Positions 42,566 through 52,203 are shown, counted from the stretch's first letter. The stretch is 64,000 nt of DNA from CAVQUE01 sp046290435 (GCA_046290435.1 JBKAGO010000052.1:1-64000), one strand, 5' to 3'. The notes: generated by a model from the sequence alone, not told the origin. Numbers and translations: made by a program.

Positions 42566-44881
42566 ATGGCAACGAACGCAGTACGGATGCGGCCGGTGGC
42601 CACAGGCCTGGTCGGCGAAAGCTTTGCGCACGCGAACCAGGCGCTCGTGCTCGGTTCGGGCCTCGCTGGGGCACGGGGGGTAGCGGCCAAGGCGGCGCTG
42701 CTCGACCGGGCTCGGGCGGCGGGCCTCGCCGTCCCGGAAGGCATCATCGTCACCCCCGCGGCGGACCCGACTCGCCTGGTGCTGCCCGATGAGCTCGGCG
42801 GCAACGTGGCCGTCCGTTCGGCGTTCGGCGCCGAGGATCGACCCGACGCCAGCCTCGCCGGGCACTTCCTGACCGAGCTCGATGTGCCCCGCGACGACGT
42901 GGCTGCGTCGATCGACCGGGTGCGGGCCTCGGCGGGCACCCACGCGGCCATGCGTACCGACGTCCTGGTGATGCGCTGTGTGGACCCGGTCGTCGCCGGC
43001 GTCGCCTTCAGCGAGGACGGCTACGAGGACGATCTGGTCAACGCAACCGCCGGTCGGGGCGACCGCCTGCTGGCGGGCGCCGAGCCGGGGCAGGCATTCC
43101 GCCTGGCGCGCCTGCGTCGCTTCGAGCGTCCGGCGCTGGCCCTGGCTCCGTGGCAGCGGCGGCTGTCGGAGCTGTTGCGTGCGGTGCGCCACGAGTTCGG
43201 GCCCGGCGGTTGGGACGTCGAATGGGCCGACGACGGGCGCTGCTGCTGGTTGGTGCAGGTCCGGCCGGTCACGGCCGCACCGGCGCGCAACGAGGCATTC
43301 ACGATCGCCAACCACAAGGAGATCCTGCCGGAGCTGCCGTCGACCTTCATGACGTCGTTGATCGAGTCGGCGGCCCACGACCTGCTCGACTTCTATGCCT
43401 CGCTCGATGCCGACCTCCCTGTGCACCGGCCCTTCGTCGAGACCTTCGCGGGCCGCCCGTACCTGAACCTGTCGATGCTCACCGACCTGATGCGGGCGCT
43501 CGGTCTGCCCACCCGGCTGGTGACCGACTCCTACGGCGGCACCCCCGACGTCGACGTCGGGCTCCGGCCCCGGCGCATGCTCGCGGCGGCCCCCACCCTG
43601 GCCCGCATCGGCCTCGCACAGTCGTCGGCGGTGACGCGGGCCAACCGGGTGGCCGACGAACTCGCCCGCACCGCCATCTCGCCCGATGCCTCCTTCGAGG
43701 ACACCATCGCCGTCCTCCGCAGGAGCTACCTCGCGCTGGTCAACGAGATGGGGGCACTGGCGTCGTCGCTCGCCCCACCGGTGGCGCTGTTGCGGGCCAC
43801 GGGGACCCTCGACGAGCACCTGGCGCGGCACCGGACCGCGGCCACGCGGATGCTCGACGATCTCGAGCCCCTCGCCGCGGCGCTCGACGATCGTCCCGAG
43901 CTGCGCGAAGACCTGGGCGACACGCTCAGTCCGGCTTCGACGCCGACCACCGACGCCGACACGTCCGGCAACACCGACGGCTCGGGCCGCACCGACGCCC
44001 GAGGCGAACTCGTCCGCCGATGGCACGGGTGGCTCGAGGCGCACGGCCATCGGGGGGTCTTCGAGAGCGACATCGCCCGGCCCCGCTTCGCCGACGACCC
44101 CACCCCGATCGTCGAGGTCCTGCGGCACGGGCGGCACCACACGAGCCCGCCAGGTCGTCGCTCGCTCCGTGCCGGCGCCACCGTGCCGCTGTGGGCACTG
44201 GTCCGGGCGCCGATGGCAGCTCGCGAGCAGGTCCGCAGCGCCGGGATGCGCGCGTTCGCTGCCATCCGCACGCACCTCGTCGCCCTCGCTGCGGCAGCCG
44301 CCGCCGAGGGTCGCCTTCCCGCAGCAGACGACCTGTGGCTGCTCACCATCGACGAGGCCGTGTCGCTCGACGCAGGAGCCGACTTCACCGCAGCCGACAT
44401 CGAGGCCCGTCGCCGCGAGCGGGCCCGACTCGGCGAGATCCGCCTGCCCGACACGGTGCACCGCTTCGACGACCTGTCCGGTCGCACCGATGGCGGGTCG
44501 ACGGCCCGTTCGTTCGCCGGGATGCCGCTGGTACGCGGCAGGGTCGAAGGACGGGCGCTGCGGGCCTCCGAACCGCCCGGCCGCCTGCCCGAGGGTTTCG
44601 ATCCGGCGACGACCGTGCTGGTGGCACGCAGCGTCGATGCCGGTTGGATCGGCACGTTCACCCAGGTAGCCGGCGTCGCCGTCGAGATCGGCGGCGACCT
44701 GTCGCACGGGTCGATCATCCTGCGGGAGCTCGGTGTCGTGTCGGTAACGAATCTCGGCGATCTGGGCAACACCATCGCGACCGGCGATCCCGTCCGCCTC
44801 GACGCCGACACCGGTCGGCTCGTGCTCCTCGCACCCACGCCGGCCGACCAGACGAACCCGAACCGAAGGAACCCCTCATGA
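42566..44881 (+). CDS. PEP-synthase/rifampin-phosphotransferase-like protein
   Basis: 771 residues. N-terminal half resembles the ATP-grasp domain of PEP synthase-type enzymes (NVAVRSAFGAEDRPDASLAG, VLVMRCVDPVVAGVAF, VQVRPVTA). C-terminal PEP-utiliser swivelling domain with H714 in GGDLSHGSIILRELG. The middle (about 260-640) is long and unlike PEP synthase; it is the same place where rifampin phosphotransferases hold their substrate domain. Likely transfers phosphate from ATP to a small molecule through the histidine; substrate unknown. ATG 42566 is used; GTG 42557 overlaps the previous stop (GTGA) and would add three codons. Confidence 0.75.
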   Translation: MATNAVRMRPVATGLVGESFAHANQALVLGSGLAGARGVAAKAALLDRARAAGLAVPEGIIVTPAADPTRLVLPDELGGNVAVRSAFGAEDRPDASLAGHFLTELDVPRDDVAASIDRVRASAGTHAAMRTDVLVMRCVDPVVAGVAFSEDGYEDDLVNATAGRGDRLLAGAEPGQAFRLARLRRFERPALALAPWQRRLSELLRAVRHEFGPGGWDVEWADDGRCCWLVQVRPVTAAPARNEAFTIANHKEILPELPSTFMTSLIESAAHDLLDFYASLDADLPVHRPFVETFAGRPYLNLSMLTDLMRALGLPTRLVTDSYGGTPDVDVGLRPRRMLAAAPTLARIGLAQSSAVTRANRVADELARTAISPDASFEDTIAVLRRSYLALVNEMGALASSLAPPVALLRATGTLDEHLARHRTAATRMLDDLEPLAAALDDRPELREDLGDTLSPASTPTTDADTSGNTDGSGRTDARGELVRRWHGWLEAHGHRGVFESDIARPRFADDPTPIVEVLRHGRHHTSPPGRRSLRAGATVPLWALVRAPMAAREQVRSAGMRAFAAIRTHLVALAAAAAAEGRLPAADDLWLLTIDEAVSLDAGADFTAADIEARRRERARLGEIRLPDTVHRFDDLSGRTDGGSTARSFAGMPLVRGRVEGRALRASEPPGRLPEGFDPATTVLVARSVDAGWIGTFTQVAGVAVEIGGDLSHGSIILRELGVVSVTNLGDLGNTIATGDPVRLDADTGRLVLLAPTPADQTNPNRRNPS

Positions 44882-45582
44882 CCGACGCCACGCCATCGAC
44901 CGCCTCTCCCCTCGCGGGCGCGTCCGCGCTCGTCGCAGGCGCCACCGGGGGCCTCGGCAGCGCCATCGCATCAGAGCTCGCCGCACGTGGCGCCGTCCTG
45001 ACCCTGGTGTCCCGCCGGCCGGAGCGGCTGAACGCCCTGGCCCTCGCCGGCCACCGCGTCGCGCTGGATCTACGCAGCCCGGACAACTGTGCCGATGCCG
45101 TCGCCGAGGCGGTGCGCCACTCCGGCCCACTGGACGTGGTCGTGAACGCCGTCGGTGTCGTGGCGTTCGGGCCGGTCGGCGAGCTCAGCGTCGACACCAT
45201 GGAAGAACTGTTCCTCACCAACACGTTCGTGCCGATCATGTTGGCCAAGGCCGCGCTCGCACAGGCGAACAAGGGCGCGACGCTGGTGAACATCTCCGGG
45301 GTCATCGCCGAGGCCAACCTCCCCGGCATGGCCGCCTACGGCGCGTCGAAAGCGGCGGTCCGGTCCTTCGACGAGGCCCTCGCACGCGAGGCCAGGCGCC
45401 AGAAGGTCAAGGTCCTCGACGCCCGTCCCCCGCACACCGAGACGGGGCTGGCCGATCGCCCCATCGAGGGCACCGCACCGAAGATGCCCACGGGGCTCGA
45501 TCCAGCGCACGTCGCCCGGGTCATCGTCGATGCCATCGAGGCCGGCGCCGACGACCTGCCCTCGCAGGCGTTCGGCGCCTGA
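44878..45582 (+). CDS. SDR-family oxidoreductase
   Basis: 234 residues. VAGATGGLGSAIASEL binds the cofactor, ISGVIAEA holds the catalytic Ser and YGASKAAV the Tyr-Lys pair. Basic residues after strand 2 (LVSRRPERL) suggest NADPH. ATGA overlap with the PEP-synthase-like gene and an AAGGA site indicate coupled expression; it may reduce a carbonyl of the same pathway. Confidence 0.85.
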   Translation: MTDATPSTASPLAGASALVAGATGGLGSAIASELAARGAVLTLVSRRPERLNALALAGHRVALDLRSPDNCADAVAEAVRHSGPLDVVVNAVGVVAFGPVGELSVDTMEELFLTNTFVPIMLAKAALAQANKGATLVNISGVIAEANLPGMAAYGASKAAVRSFDEALAREARRQKVKVLDARPPHTETGLADRPIEGTAPKMPTGLDPAHVARVIVDAIEAGADDLPSQAFGA

Positions 45583-45600
45583 GACACGGGACCGTCGGCG

Positions 45601-46023
45601 ATGGATGCGGTGTTGGTGGCGTCGGCGGCGGCGACCTGGGGAATGGTCGGGGTGATCTGGATGGTGCAGCTGCTGCAGTACCCGACGCTCGCCCGGGCCT
45701 CGGCGCTGGAGCCGCAGGTCGCGGCACGCGACCACGCCCGTCGGATCACCTGGATCGTCGGCCCGCTGATGGCGGTCGAGGGCGTGACCGCGTTGATCCT
45801 GCTGGTGGAGCGCCCCGAGGCGATGAGCGTCGCCGCGGCGTGGATCGCCGCGGCGCTGTTGGGGGTGGCGCTCACCTCTACCGCACTGATCCAGGTGCCG
45901 CTGCACGCCGCACTCGCGGAAGGCCACGACGACGACGTGTGCCGCCGCCTCATCACGACCAACTGGATCCGGACGGTCGCCTGGACGGCACGGGGACTGG
46001 TGTTGGCCGTCGTCCTCGTGTGA
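45601..46023 (+). CDS. Small four-helix membrane protein
   Basis: 140 residues with helices at about 3-24, 50-70, 75-98 and 121-139. The WGMVGVIWMVQLLQYPTLAR start and the ALIQVPLHAALAEGH segment recall DUF1772/anthrone-oxygenase-like integral proteins, but I cannot fix a family. It follows the SDR by 18 bases and may belong to its operon. No catalytic residues are obvious. Confidence 0.65.
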   Translation: MDAVLVASAAATWGMVGVIWMVQLLQYPTLARASALEPQVAARDHARRITWIVGPLMAVEGVTALILLVERPEAMSVAAAWIAAALLGVALTSTALIQVPLHAALAEGHDDDVCRRLITTNWIRTVAWTARGLVLAVVLV

Positions 46024-46063
46024 GCGGCCGCCTTGGCGGGTGCCGTCGGGTGCGTCCGCCGCC

Positions 46064-47407
46064 TCAGGACCGGCCGGTGCCGGCGACCCGACGGCCGGCC
46101 ACCCACACGTCGGAGATGTCGGCAGCGGTGGCGAGGCGGACCACCTTCTCGAAGATCGTGGCGTCGTCGTCGAGGTCCGGCCACACGCGCAACGGCGAGG
46201 TCGGACGGCCCGAGGCCGCGGCCACGTCGACGGCGAAGGCATCGAATGCCCGGCCGACCTCGAGCAGCCCGGTGGGGTGCCCCAGGAGTTCGGCACCGCC
46301 ACGCGTCGCCATCCAGAACGCGGTCACCGTGCCGATCCGGGATCCGGGTACCCCGCGGTTGGCGCGTGCGACCGTCGGATCGACGCCGTCCTCGAGCATG
46401 CGCGAGGACGTCACCGCAGCATGGCACTGGGCGAGGAGCCCGGCGACGGCGCCGCCGGCGACATCGGATCCGAGGCCCACACGCACACCGGCGTCCAGCG
46501 CCCGGCGGGCACCGAAGACGGCATTGCCGAAATAGGCGTTCGAAACCGGGCAGTGCGCGATGCCGGCCCCGCGGCCACGTATCCGCACGAGGTCCTCGTC
46601 GTCCACCAGGCCACAGTGCGCCAGCACGGTGTGGTCGCCCAACAGCCCGAACTCGTCCAGAGCGACCGTGTCGCGACGCCCGGTTCGATCGAGGACGTGC
46701 TCGTGCTGCCAATCGCTCTCCGAGCAGTGCGTCTGGACGGCGACGCCGGTCTCGGCGGCCAGGACCCCCAGGCCGGCGAGCAGTTCGTCGGTGCAGGCAG
46801 GGATGAAGCGGGGCGTGATGATCGGGCCGACGAGATCCGACCCGAGGGCGCGGATCTCGTCGATCGATGTTCGGCTCGCGGAGATCCCCGCCGCGGCGTC
46901 GGGATCGCGGTACCACTCGGGCGTCGTGTCGGGGTGATCCATGGCGACGCGTCCGACCAGGGCCCGCTGCCCGATGTCGGCACAGAACCCGGCCAGCATC
47001 GTCGTCGCATCGACGTCGACCACGGCGTGGTACACCGCCGTCGTCGTCCCGTGCGCCAGCAGCCCATGCACGAGGTCCGGCCACACCATCGCGGCCCAGT
47101 CCGGGTCGGCGAACCGGGCTTCGAGCGGGAACGTGTACTCGAGGAGCCATTCCTCGAGCGGGAGGTCCAGTCCGGTCCCGAGCTGAGGCCACTGGGGAGC
47201 GTGCACGTGGGTGTCGATGAGTCCCGGCAACAGCACCGATCCCGCCGGGAGCTCGACGTCGGCGTCCGGCGACGTCCGGTCGTGCTCGTCGATGGCCACG
47301 ATGGTCCCGTCGCCGTCGACGGAGACCACGACGTCGGCCATGACCTCCAGCCGATCCGGCTCGGGCGTCTGCATGATGGTGCCGCGCACCCGGAACGGTT
47401 CTGCCAT
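46064..47407 (-). CDS. guaD: Guanine deaminase
   Basis: 447 residues, amidohydrolase fold. LLPGLIDTHVHAPQWPQLG carries metal ligands H67 and H69; later ligands are in QTHCSESDWQHE, VLAHCGLVD and GLGSDVAGG. The DTHVHAPQ and RFIPACTDELLAGLG blocks are characteristic of GuaD rather than chlorohydrolases. Deaminates guanine to xanthine in purine salvage or degradation. Divergent from the MFS-cNMP gene; leaderless promoter at 47415-47420. Confidence 0.88.
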   Translation of the reverse strand: MAEPFRVRGTIMQTPEPDRLEVMADVVVSVDGDGTIVAIDEHDRTSPDADVELPAGSVLLPGLIDTHVHAPQWPQLGTGLDLPLEEWLLEYTFPLEARFADPDWAAMVWPDLVHGLLAHGTTTAVYHAVVDVDATTMLAGFCADIGQRALVGRVAMDHPDTTPEWYRDPDAAAGISASRTSIDEIRALGSDLVGPIITPRFIPACTDELLAGLGVLAAETGVAVQTHCSESDWQHEHVLDRTGRRDTVALDEFGLLGDHTVLAHCGLVDDEDLVRIRGRGAGIAHCPVSNAYFGNAVFGARRALDAGVRVGLGSDVAGGAVAGLLAQCHAAVTSSRMLEDGVDPTVARANRGVPGSRIGTVTAFWMATRGGAELLGHPTGLLEVGRAFDAFAVDVAAASGRPTSPLRVWPDLDDDATIFEKVVRLATAADISDVWVAGRRVAGTGRS

Positions 47408-47414
47408 GGCGGCG

Positions 47415-47420
47415 ACGCTA
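47415..47420 (-). promoter_or_regulatory. -10 box of guaD, leaderless
   Basis: Minus-strand TAGCGT, 7 bases, ATG at 47407. Confidence 0.5.
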
Positions 47421-47472
47421 CCCGCGCCGTTGCGAGGGCAGGCCGATCGAGGACTCCGCCCGACCGGACCGC

Positions 47473-47478
47473 TAGCGT
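47473..47478 (+). promoter_or_regulatory. -10 box of the MFS-cNMP gene
   Basis: TAGCGT nine bases before the ATG at 47488, giving at most a very short leader; GGAG at 47481-47484 may add a weak ribosome site. The divergent guaD promoter has the same hexamer. Confidence 0.4.
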
Positions 47479-47487
47479 TCGGAGCCG

Positions 47488-49122
47488 ATGACGAGGCGGA
47501 CGGTTCTTCGAGCGGTGATCGCCGAGCGGCGCCTGCGTTCCCTCATCGGCGCGTTCGGTCTGTTCTCGCTGACCGAGTACGCCACCTGGTTGGCCATCAC
47601 GGTGTGGGCGTTCCAGCGTGGCGGCATCACCGAGGCCGGTATCGCCGGATTCGTGCAACTCGTGCCTGCTGCGCTCGTCGCGCCCCTGGCCGCATATGCC
47701 GGTGACCGCTTCCGCCGCGACCACGTGCTGGCGTGCGGGCTGGCGCTCGTCGGCCTGTTCGCCGTGCTGACCGGCGTGGCCATGGCCACCGGAGCCCCGG
47801 CATGGGTGGTGTACCTCGCCGGGGCGGCCGCCGCCTCGGCCATGACCATCGCCCGGCCGGCGATGGGGTCGATCCTGCCGGGCGTGACCGACACACCCGA
47901 GGCGATGACGGCCGCCAACGTCGCCGTCGAGGTGGTCGACGCCACGGCCGTCTTCGCCGGCCCGGCCGGAGCCGGCCTGCTGCTGGCCTGGACCTCGCCG
48001 TCGGTGGTCTTCGTGGCGTTCGGCGTCGCGTCGGCGATCGGCGCCGGCCTGATCTTGTCGACGCCGTTCGATCCCAACCGGGTCCGGCCGACCGGAACGG
48101 TCGGGACAGGGCAGGTCCACGCCGAGATGCGGGCCGGCTTCGCCACGTTGCGCAACGATCCGCCCACCGCCGCGGCGCTGACGCTCGTGATGACGGGATT
48201 CGCCGTTGCCGGCGCTGTCGACGTGCTGTTCGTGGTCGTGGCCTTCGACCTACTCGACGCCGGCGAGGGCATGGCCGGCACGCTGGCCGCTGTCGCGGGT
48301 ATCGGCGGCCTCGTCGGGGCCACGGCGTCGATGACCCTCGTCGGCAGACGACACCTCCGTGCGTCGATGGTGCTCGCGGCGCTGGCGGGCGGCCTCCCGA
48401 TCCTCGGGCTGATCGACGTGTCGTCGGCGGTCCTCGCCTCGGTGTGCCTGCTCGTGGCCGGTGGCGGCTGGAGCATGCTCAACGTCGCCGGCAGGACGCT
48501 GATCCAACGCTCGACCGCCGACGACGTGTTGGCCCGGGTCCTCGGCGTGCTGGAGGGCGCGACGACGATCGGCACCGCGATCGGAGCACTCGCCGTCGGC
48601 CTCGTCGCCGAGTGGCTGGGGCTCGCGTGGGCCATCGCCGGTACCGGCGCCCTGATGCCACTCGCGGCGTTGGCGGCGTGGCGCCTCCTGGGTGACGCCG
48701 ACCGCAGGGCAGTGGCCGTCGATCCTGCCCTGATCGACCTCGTGCGCAACTGCGACTTCCTGGCGCCGCTGGGGCCCCCTGTCATCTCCCAACTCGCCCT
48801 CAATCTGCGGCCGGTGCGGGTGCAACCGGGCGAGGCGCTGATCCGGCAGGGGGAGCGCGGCGACCGGTTCTACCTGATCGCCGACGGCGGCCTGGAGGTC
48901 ACCCGCGACGGCGAGGTGCTGGCGCGGCGCGGGCCCGGCGAGTACGTCGGCGAGATCGCCCTGGTGTTCGAGGTTCCGAGGACCGCCGATGTCACCGCCG
49001 TCGAGCCGACCCTGGTGTACCGCCTGGGCCGGGAGGTCTTCACCGCAGCGCTGACCGGACACCCGACGGCGAGAACACGCGCGGTCGCGGTGGCGAACGA
49101 ACGGTCGACCGACCCCGAATGA
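47488..49122 (+). CDS. MFS transporter fused to a cyclic-nucleotide-binding domain
   Basis: 544 residues. Residues 15-405 form twelve membrane helices of the MFS (APLAAYAGDRFRRDHVLACG matches motif A). Residues 430-530 form a cNMP-binding domain: VQPGEALIRQGERGDRFYLI, GPGEYVGEIALVFEVPRTAD, the latter with the phosphate-binding-cassette arrangement (GE..L.....R.A.). The fusion suggests export regulated by cAMP or a related nucleotide. The stop is directly followed by the convergent lipoprotein stop. Confidence 0.88.
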   Translation: MTRRTVLRAVIAERRLRSLIGAFGLFSLTEYATWLAITVWAFQRGGITEAGIAGFVQLVPAALVAPLAAYAGDRFRRDHVLACGLALVGLFAVLTGVAMATGAPAWVVYLAGAAAASAMTIARPAMGSILPGVTDTPEAMTAANVAVEVVDATAVFAGPAGAGLLLAWTSPSVVFVAFGVASAIGAGLILSTPFDPNRVRPTGTVGTGQVHAEMRAGFATLRNDPPTAAALTLVMTGFAVAGAVDVLFVVVAFDLLDAGEGMAGTLAAVAGIGGLVGATASMTLVGRRHLRASMVLAALAGGLPILGLIDVSSAVLASVCLLVAGGGWSMLNVAGRTLIQRSTADDVLARVLGVLEGATTIGTAIGALAVGLVAEWLGLAWAIAGTGALMPLAALAAWRLLGDADRRAVAVDPALIDLVRNCDFLAPLGPPVISQLALNLRPVRVQPGEALIRQGERGDRFYLIADGGLEVTRDGEVLARRGPGEYVGEIALVFEVPRTADVTAVEPTLVYRLGREVFTAALTGHPTARTRAVAVANERSTDPE

Positions 49123-49917
49123 TCAGGCGGTGAGGTCCTCGTCGAGGGCGAAGGCGTCGTCGTCGTCGTCCTCGGCATCGGGATCGGCGGCACCGGGGCT
49201 TAGGTAGCCGAGCGCGAATCCGATGATGGTCGGCAGCAGCGTCAGGGGGATCCAGCCGCTCGTCGGAAGCGGGAAGATCCGCAGGACCGAGAACGCCACC
49301 GACAAGAGCAGGCCGATGCCGAGGCCCGTGACGGCGAACCGGGCGCCGCGGGCGAATCGGTTGGGTGGGAGTTGGTTGCGGCGCAGCGACCACAGGTTGT
49401 GGCCCCCGCTGGCTGCGGTGACCAGCAGCAACAGCAGCGCGAACACGGTCATGGTCGAGATGCCGTTGCCGCGGATGTCGAGGACGAATTCCTCGTTGGC
49501 GACGCGGGTGCGGTCCGAGTCGTCGTAGAGCCGCAGCCAGGTGCGCAGGTAGCCGTGCGCCTGCTCCTCGAGGTCGAAGAAGTCGAGCGGCACGGCCAGG
49601 GTGCGCGTCTCGCCCGGTCCGAGCTCGAGCAGCAGCCGGGTGTCGTAGGTGAGGAAGGTCAGACCGAGCATCTCGCCCTCGAGGCGGGCATGGCCGACGG
49701 TCACCAGCGCGTCGCCGGGGTTGGTGACGGTCAACTCGAGCTCGCTCTCGACACGCGGGTCGAGTGCGAGGGGATCGGTGGAGGTCGCATCGTCGATGGA
49801 GACACCGTCGATGGTTGCCTCGACCTCGAGCTGCACCGAGGCCTCGTCCTCGCCACAGGCCGCGAGCGCGAACACGAGGGCGACGACGACGAGGCCTGCT
49901 CTCACTGGGTTTCTCAC
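49123..49917 (-). CDS. Membrane lipoprotein with extracellular beta domain
   Basis: 264 residues. Signal peptide with lipobox FALAAC (C21), an Ig-like extracellular domain (about 25-155, LTVTNPGDALVTVGHARL, LELGPGETRTLAVPLD), then three membrane helices (about 160-183, 200-222, 228-246) and a very acidic tail with five consecutive aspartates. Family unknown. Follows the kinase with 61 bases between, same strand, and may be its partner or target. GTG start at 49917. Confidence 0.75.
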   Translation of the reverse strand: MRNPVRAGLVVVALVFALAACGEDEASVQLEVEATIDGVSIDDATSTDPLALDPRVESELELTVTNPGDALVTVGHARLEGEMLGLTFLTYDTRLLLELGPGETRTLAVPLDFFDLEEQAHGYLRTWLRLYDDSDRTRVANEEFVLDIRGNGISTMTVFALLLLLVTAASGGHNLWSLRRNQLPPNRFARGARFAVTGLGIGLLLSVAFSVLRIFPLPTSGWIPLTLLPTIIGFALGYLSPGAADPDAEDDDDDAFALDEDLTA

Positions 49918-49978
49918 GTGCGGTCCCTGATGTCGATTCCGGGATTGTCCAGGTCGAGACGACGTCGACGCAAACCGG

Positions 49979-52000
49979 TTACATGCGGCGCCGGCCGGCA
50001 TCGATGCGCCGGGCCTCGAGCCGCCGCTTGATCCTGCGCCTGCGACCGCTGCGCGCAGCGGCGAGCCCGGCGACGACGGCGGCGCCGGCACAGAACAGCG
50101 CCGGCACGGCCACGCCGGCAACGGTGCGTTCGGTGGCCAGCACGGCCGTTGCGAGCAATGCGATGGCGGCGCCCACCACGGCTCCGGACAGGGCGAGCCC
50201 GACGAGCGAACCGACCCGCCGTCGGCCGCGTCGCATGGGGCGGAGGTTGGACTCGACCGCAGCCAGCGAGAAGAGCACCAGCAGCACCGCCCCGACGCCG
50301 AATGCGCTGGTGAACCACGGGTTGGTGGCGGAGACCGAGATCTGGTGCTCTGCGCTGACCGTGCCGTCGGCGCCGAGCAGCGCCAGGGTCCCCACGACAC
50401 CACCGGTGACGAGTCGGGGGGCGATGCCGGTGTCGATCTCCGCGGAGCCGGCGACGACGTCGGCCGTCTCGGTCGCGCCGAGGGGAACACCGACGACATC
50501 GAACGAAAGCTCGACGGCTGCGGTGCCCGGCGGCAGGCCGGAGACGGCGATCGCGTCGTCGAGGTCGATGTCGATCTGATCGCTGGTGGCGACATCGGCG
50601 CCGGCGATGGTGGTGCCTGCAGGCAGCAGCTGGTCGAGTGGTGGTGACCCGACGCCGATCACGGCGATCACGATGCCGATGAGCGCCAGGGCCAGCGCGC
50701 CCAGGGCTGCGGCGAGCGGCGGGCCCGGGGGATGGATGGCGTCGGCGATGTCGACGAACTCGGCGTCGAGGTCGGACTCGTCGAAGCCGACCTCGTGCGC
50801 CCGGCGGGTGGGACGCACCACGGTGGCGGGCGCAGGCTGCGGCGGCGAGGCACGCACGTGCGGTGGGTTCTCGGCAGTTACCTCGACCTCTGGTTCAGGT
50901 AGAGCTTGCGGGTCGATGCGACCGACGACCTCGGTACCCGAGGGCTGGGCCGGTACCGCGTCGCGCCCGACGACCTCGGTGCCGCCCGCGAGCGTGCCGT
51001 CGGAGCGGGTCCTCGCATCCAGGTCGGCGGCCGGGCCGGCGGTGGCGCGTCCGGTCGTGGCTGCACCCTCGACGACCGGCGTGAGCGTCGTGCGTGCCGC
51101 CCGCGAGATCGATTCGGACCCCTGGACCGGCACACCTGCGGTGGTCAGCCACTCGGCTCCCCACACCGTGGCCGCCGCCATCCCCAGTGCGCAGCCGAAC
51201 TCCTCTGCAGTGGCGTACCGGTCGGACGGTCGCCGGGCGATGGCCTGCATCACCACTGCGGCGAGCTCGGCGGGCACGTCGGGGGCCACCGTGCGTAGAT
51301 CCGGGGGGTCGCCGTTGACCCGGGCCACCAGCATCGCCGTCATCTGGGATTCGTCGAAGGGCAGACGGCCGCTCAACATCTCGTACAGCATGGTGCCTGC
51401 GGCGTAGACGTCGACCTGGGGCGTGAGCTCTGCACCCTCGGCCTGCTCGGGTGCCATGTATGCCGGCGTGCCCAGCACACTGCCGTCGGCGGTTGCCATG
51501 GTGCGCGACCCGTTCAGCACCTTCGCGATACCGAAATCGGTGACCTTCACTGCATCGGCGGCACCGAACATGAGGTTCTCGGGCTTGATGTCTCGATGTA
51601 GCACACCCTGGCCGTGGGCGTGCTCGAGCGCCGAACAGGTGGCCAGGATGACAGCGCAGGCCCGGGGCATCGTGAGGCCGTCGGACAAGAAACGGTCCCA
51701 CACGGTGCCACCGGGCAACGCTTCCATCACGAGCAGGCAGACCCCACCCGATTCGACGTAGTCGAAGACGGGAACCACGTGCGGATGATTCATCGAGGCC
51801 AGTACCCGGGCCTCGACACCGAAGCGGTGCCGCATGGCGGGATCGGCGCCGAAGGCAGCCGGCAACTCCTTGATGGCGACATCGCGGTCGAGGTGCTTGT
51901 GACGTCCGAGGTAGACGACGCCCATGGCGCCGCGACCGAGCTCGCGCAGCACCTCGTACTCGGGGAGAGCGGCAGCGACGACTTCGACGGACCGGGCCAT
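49979..52000 (-). CDS. PknB-type Ser/Thr protein kinase with membrane and extracellular parts
   Basis: 673 residues. Kinase domain 14-270: GRGAMGVVYLG P-loop, K44 in VAIKEL, E63, HRDIKPEN (D137), DFG (155-157), activation-loop threonines 167, 170 and 178, and APEQ. A Thr/Ala-rich juxtamembrane linker (about 290-440) precedes one membrane helix, an extracellular domain of about 120 residues related in style to the neighbouring lipoprotein, and three more helices with a basic RRRRIKRR end. No PASTA repeats are seen. Probably senses envelope state and may control the divergent giant surface protein. ATG 52000 is preceded by TAGGGT. Confidence 0.88.
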   Translation of the reverse strand: MARSVEVVAAALPEYEVLRELGRGAMGVVYLGRHKHLDRDVAIKELPAAFGADPAMRHRFGVEARVLASMNHPHVVPVFDYVESGGVCLLVMEALPGGTVWDRFLSDGLTMPRACAVILATCSALEHAHGQGVLHRDIKPENLMFGAADAVKVTDFGIAKVLNGSRTMATADGSVLGTPAYMAPEQAEGAELTPQVDVYAAGTMLYEMLSGRLPFDESQMTAMLVARVNGDPPDLRTVAPDVPAELAAVVMQAIARRPSDRYATAEEFGCALGMAAATVWGAEWLTTAGVPVQGSESISRAARTTLTPVVEGAATTGRATAGPAADLDARTRSDGTLAGGTEVVGRDAVPAQPSGTEVVGRIDPQALPEPEVEVTAENPPHVRASPPQPAPATVVRPTRRAHEVGFDESDLDAEFVDIADAIHPPGPPLAAALGALALALIGIVIAVIGVGSPPLDQLLPAGTTIAGADVATSDQIDIDLDDAIAVSGLPPGTAAVELSFDVVGVPLGATETADVVAGSAEIDTGIAPRLVTGGVVGTLALLGADGTVSAEHQISVSATNPWFTSAFGVGAVLLVLFSLAAVESNLRPMRRGRRRVGSLVGLALSGAVVGAAIALLATAVLATERTVAGVAVPALFCAGAAVVAGLAAARSGRRRRIKRRLEARRIDAGRRRM

Positions 52001-52008
52001 GCGCGGCG

Positions 52009-52014
52009 ACCCTA
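52009..52014 (-). promoter_or_regulatory. -10 box of the kinase gene
   Basis: Minus-strand TAGGGT, 8 bases, ATG at 52000. Confidence 0.45.
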
Positions 52015-52129
52015 GCGTCGGCGGCAACCGGTGGCGAGTGTTCCGGAGCAGTTCTCGACAGGGTGTAACCAGCGGCGCTACGCGTCGTCGGGAAACGCCG
52101 ATGAGCTGCGTGCACACGCCCGAGATCGA

Positions 52130-52148
52130 ACGAGGGCCTCGCCCTCGT
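52130..52148. promoter_or_regulatory. Perfect 8-bp-arm hairpin between kinase and surface-protein genes
   Basis: ACGAGGGC (52130-52137), CTC, GCCCTCGT (52141-52148). It lies midway in the 261-bp divergent gap, so an operator shared by both genes is as likely as an RNA hairpin. Apart from this and the two promoters I see nothing in the gap. Confidence 0.5.
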
Positions 52149-52203
52149 GTGGGGACCCGACGGCGGGAGGATCTGCCTGTGGACCGCTTCCGGCAGTGTG
52201 TCC

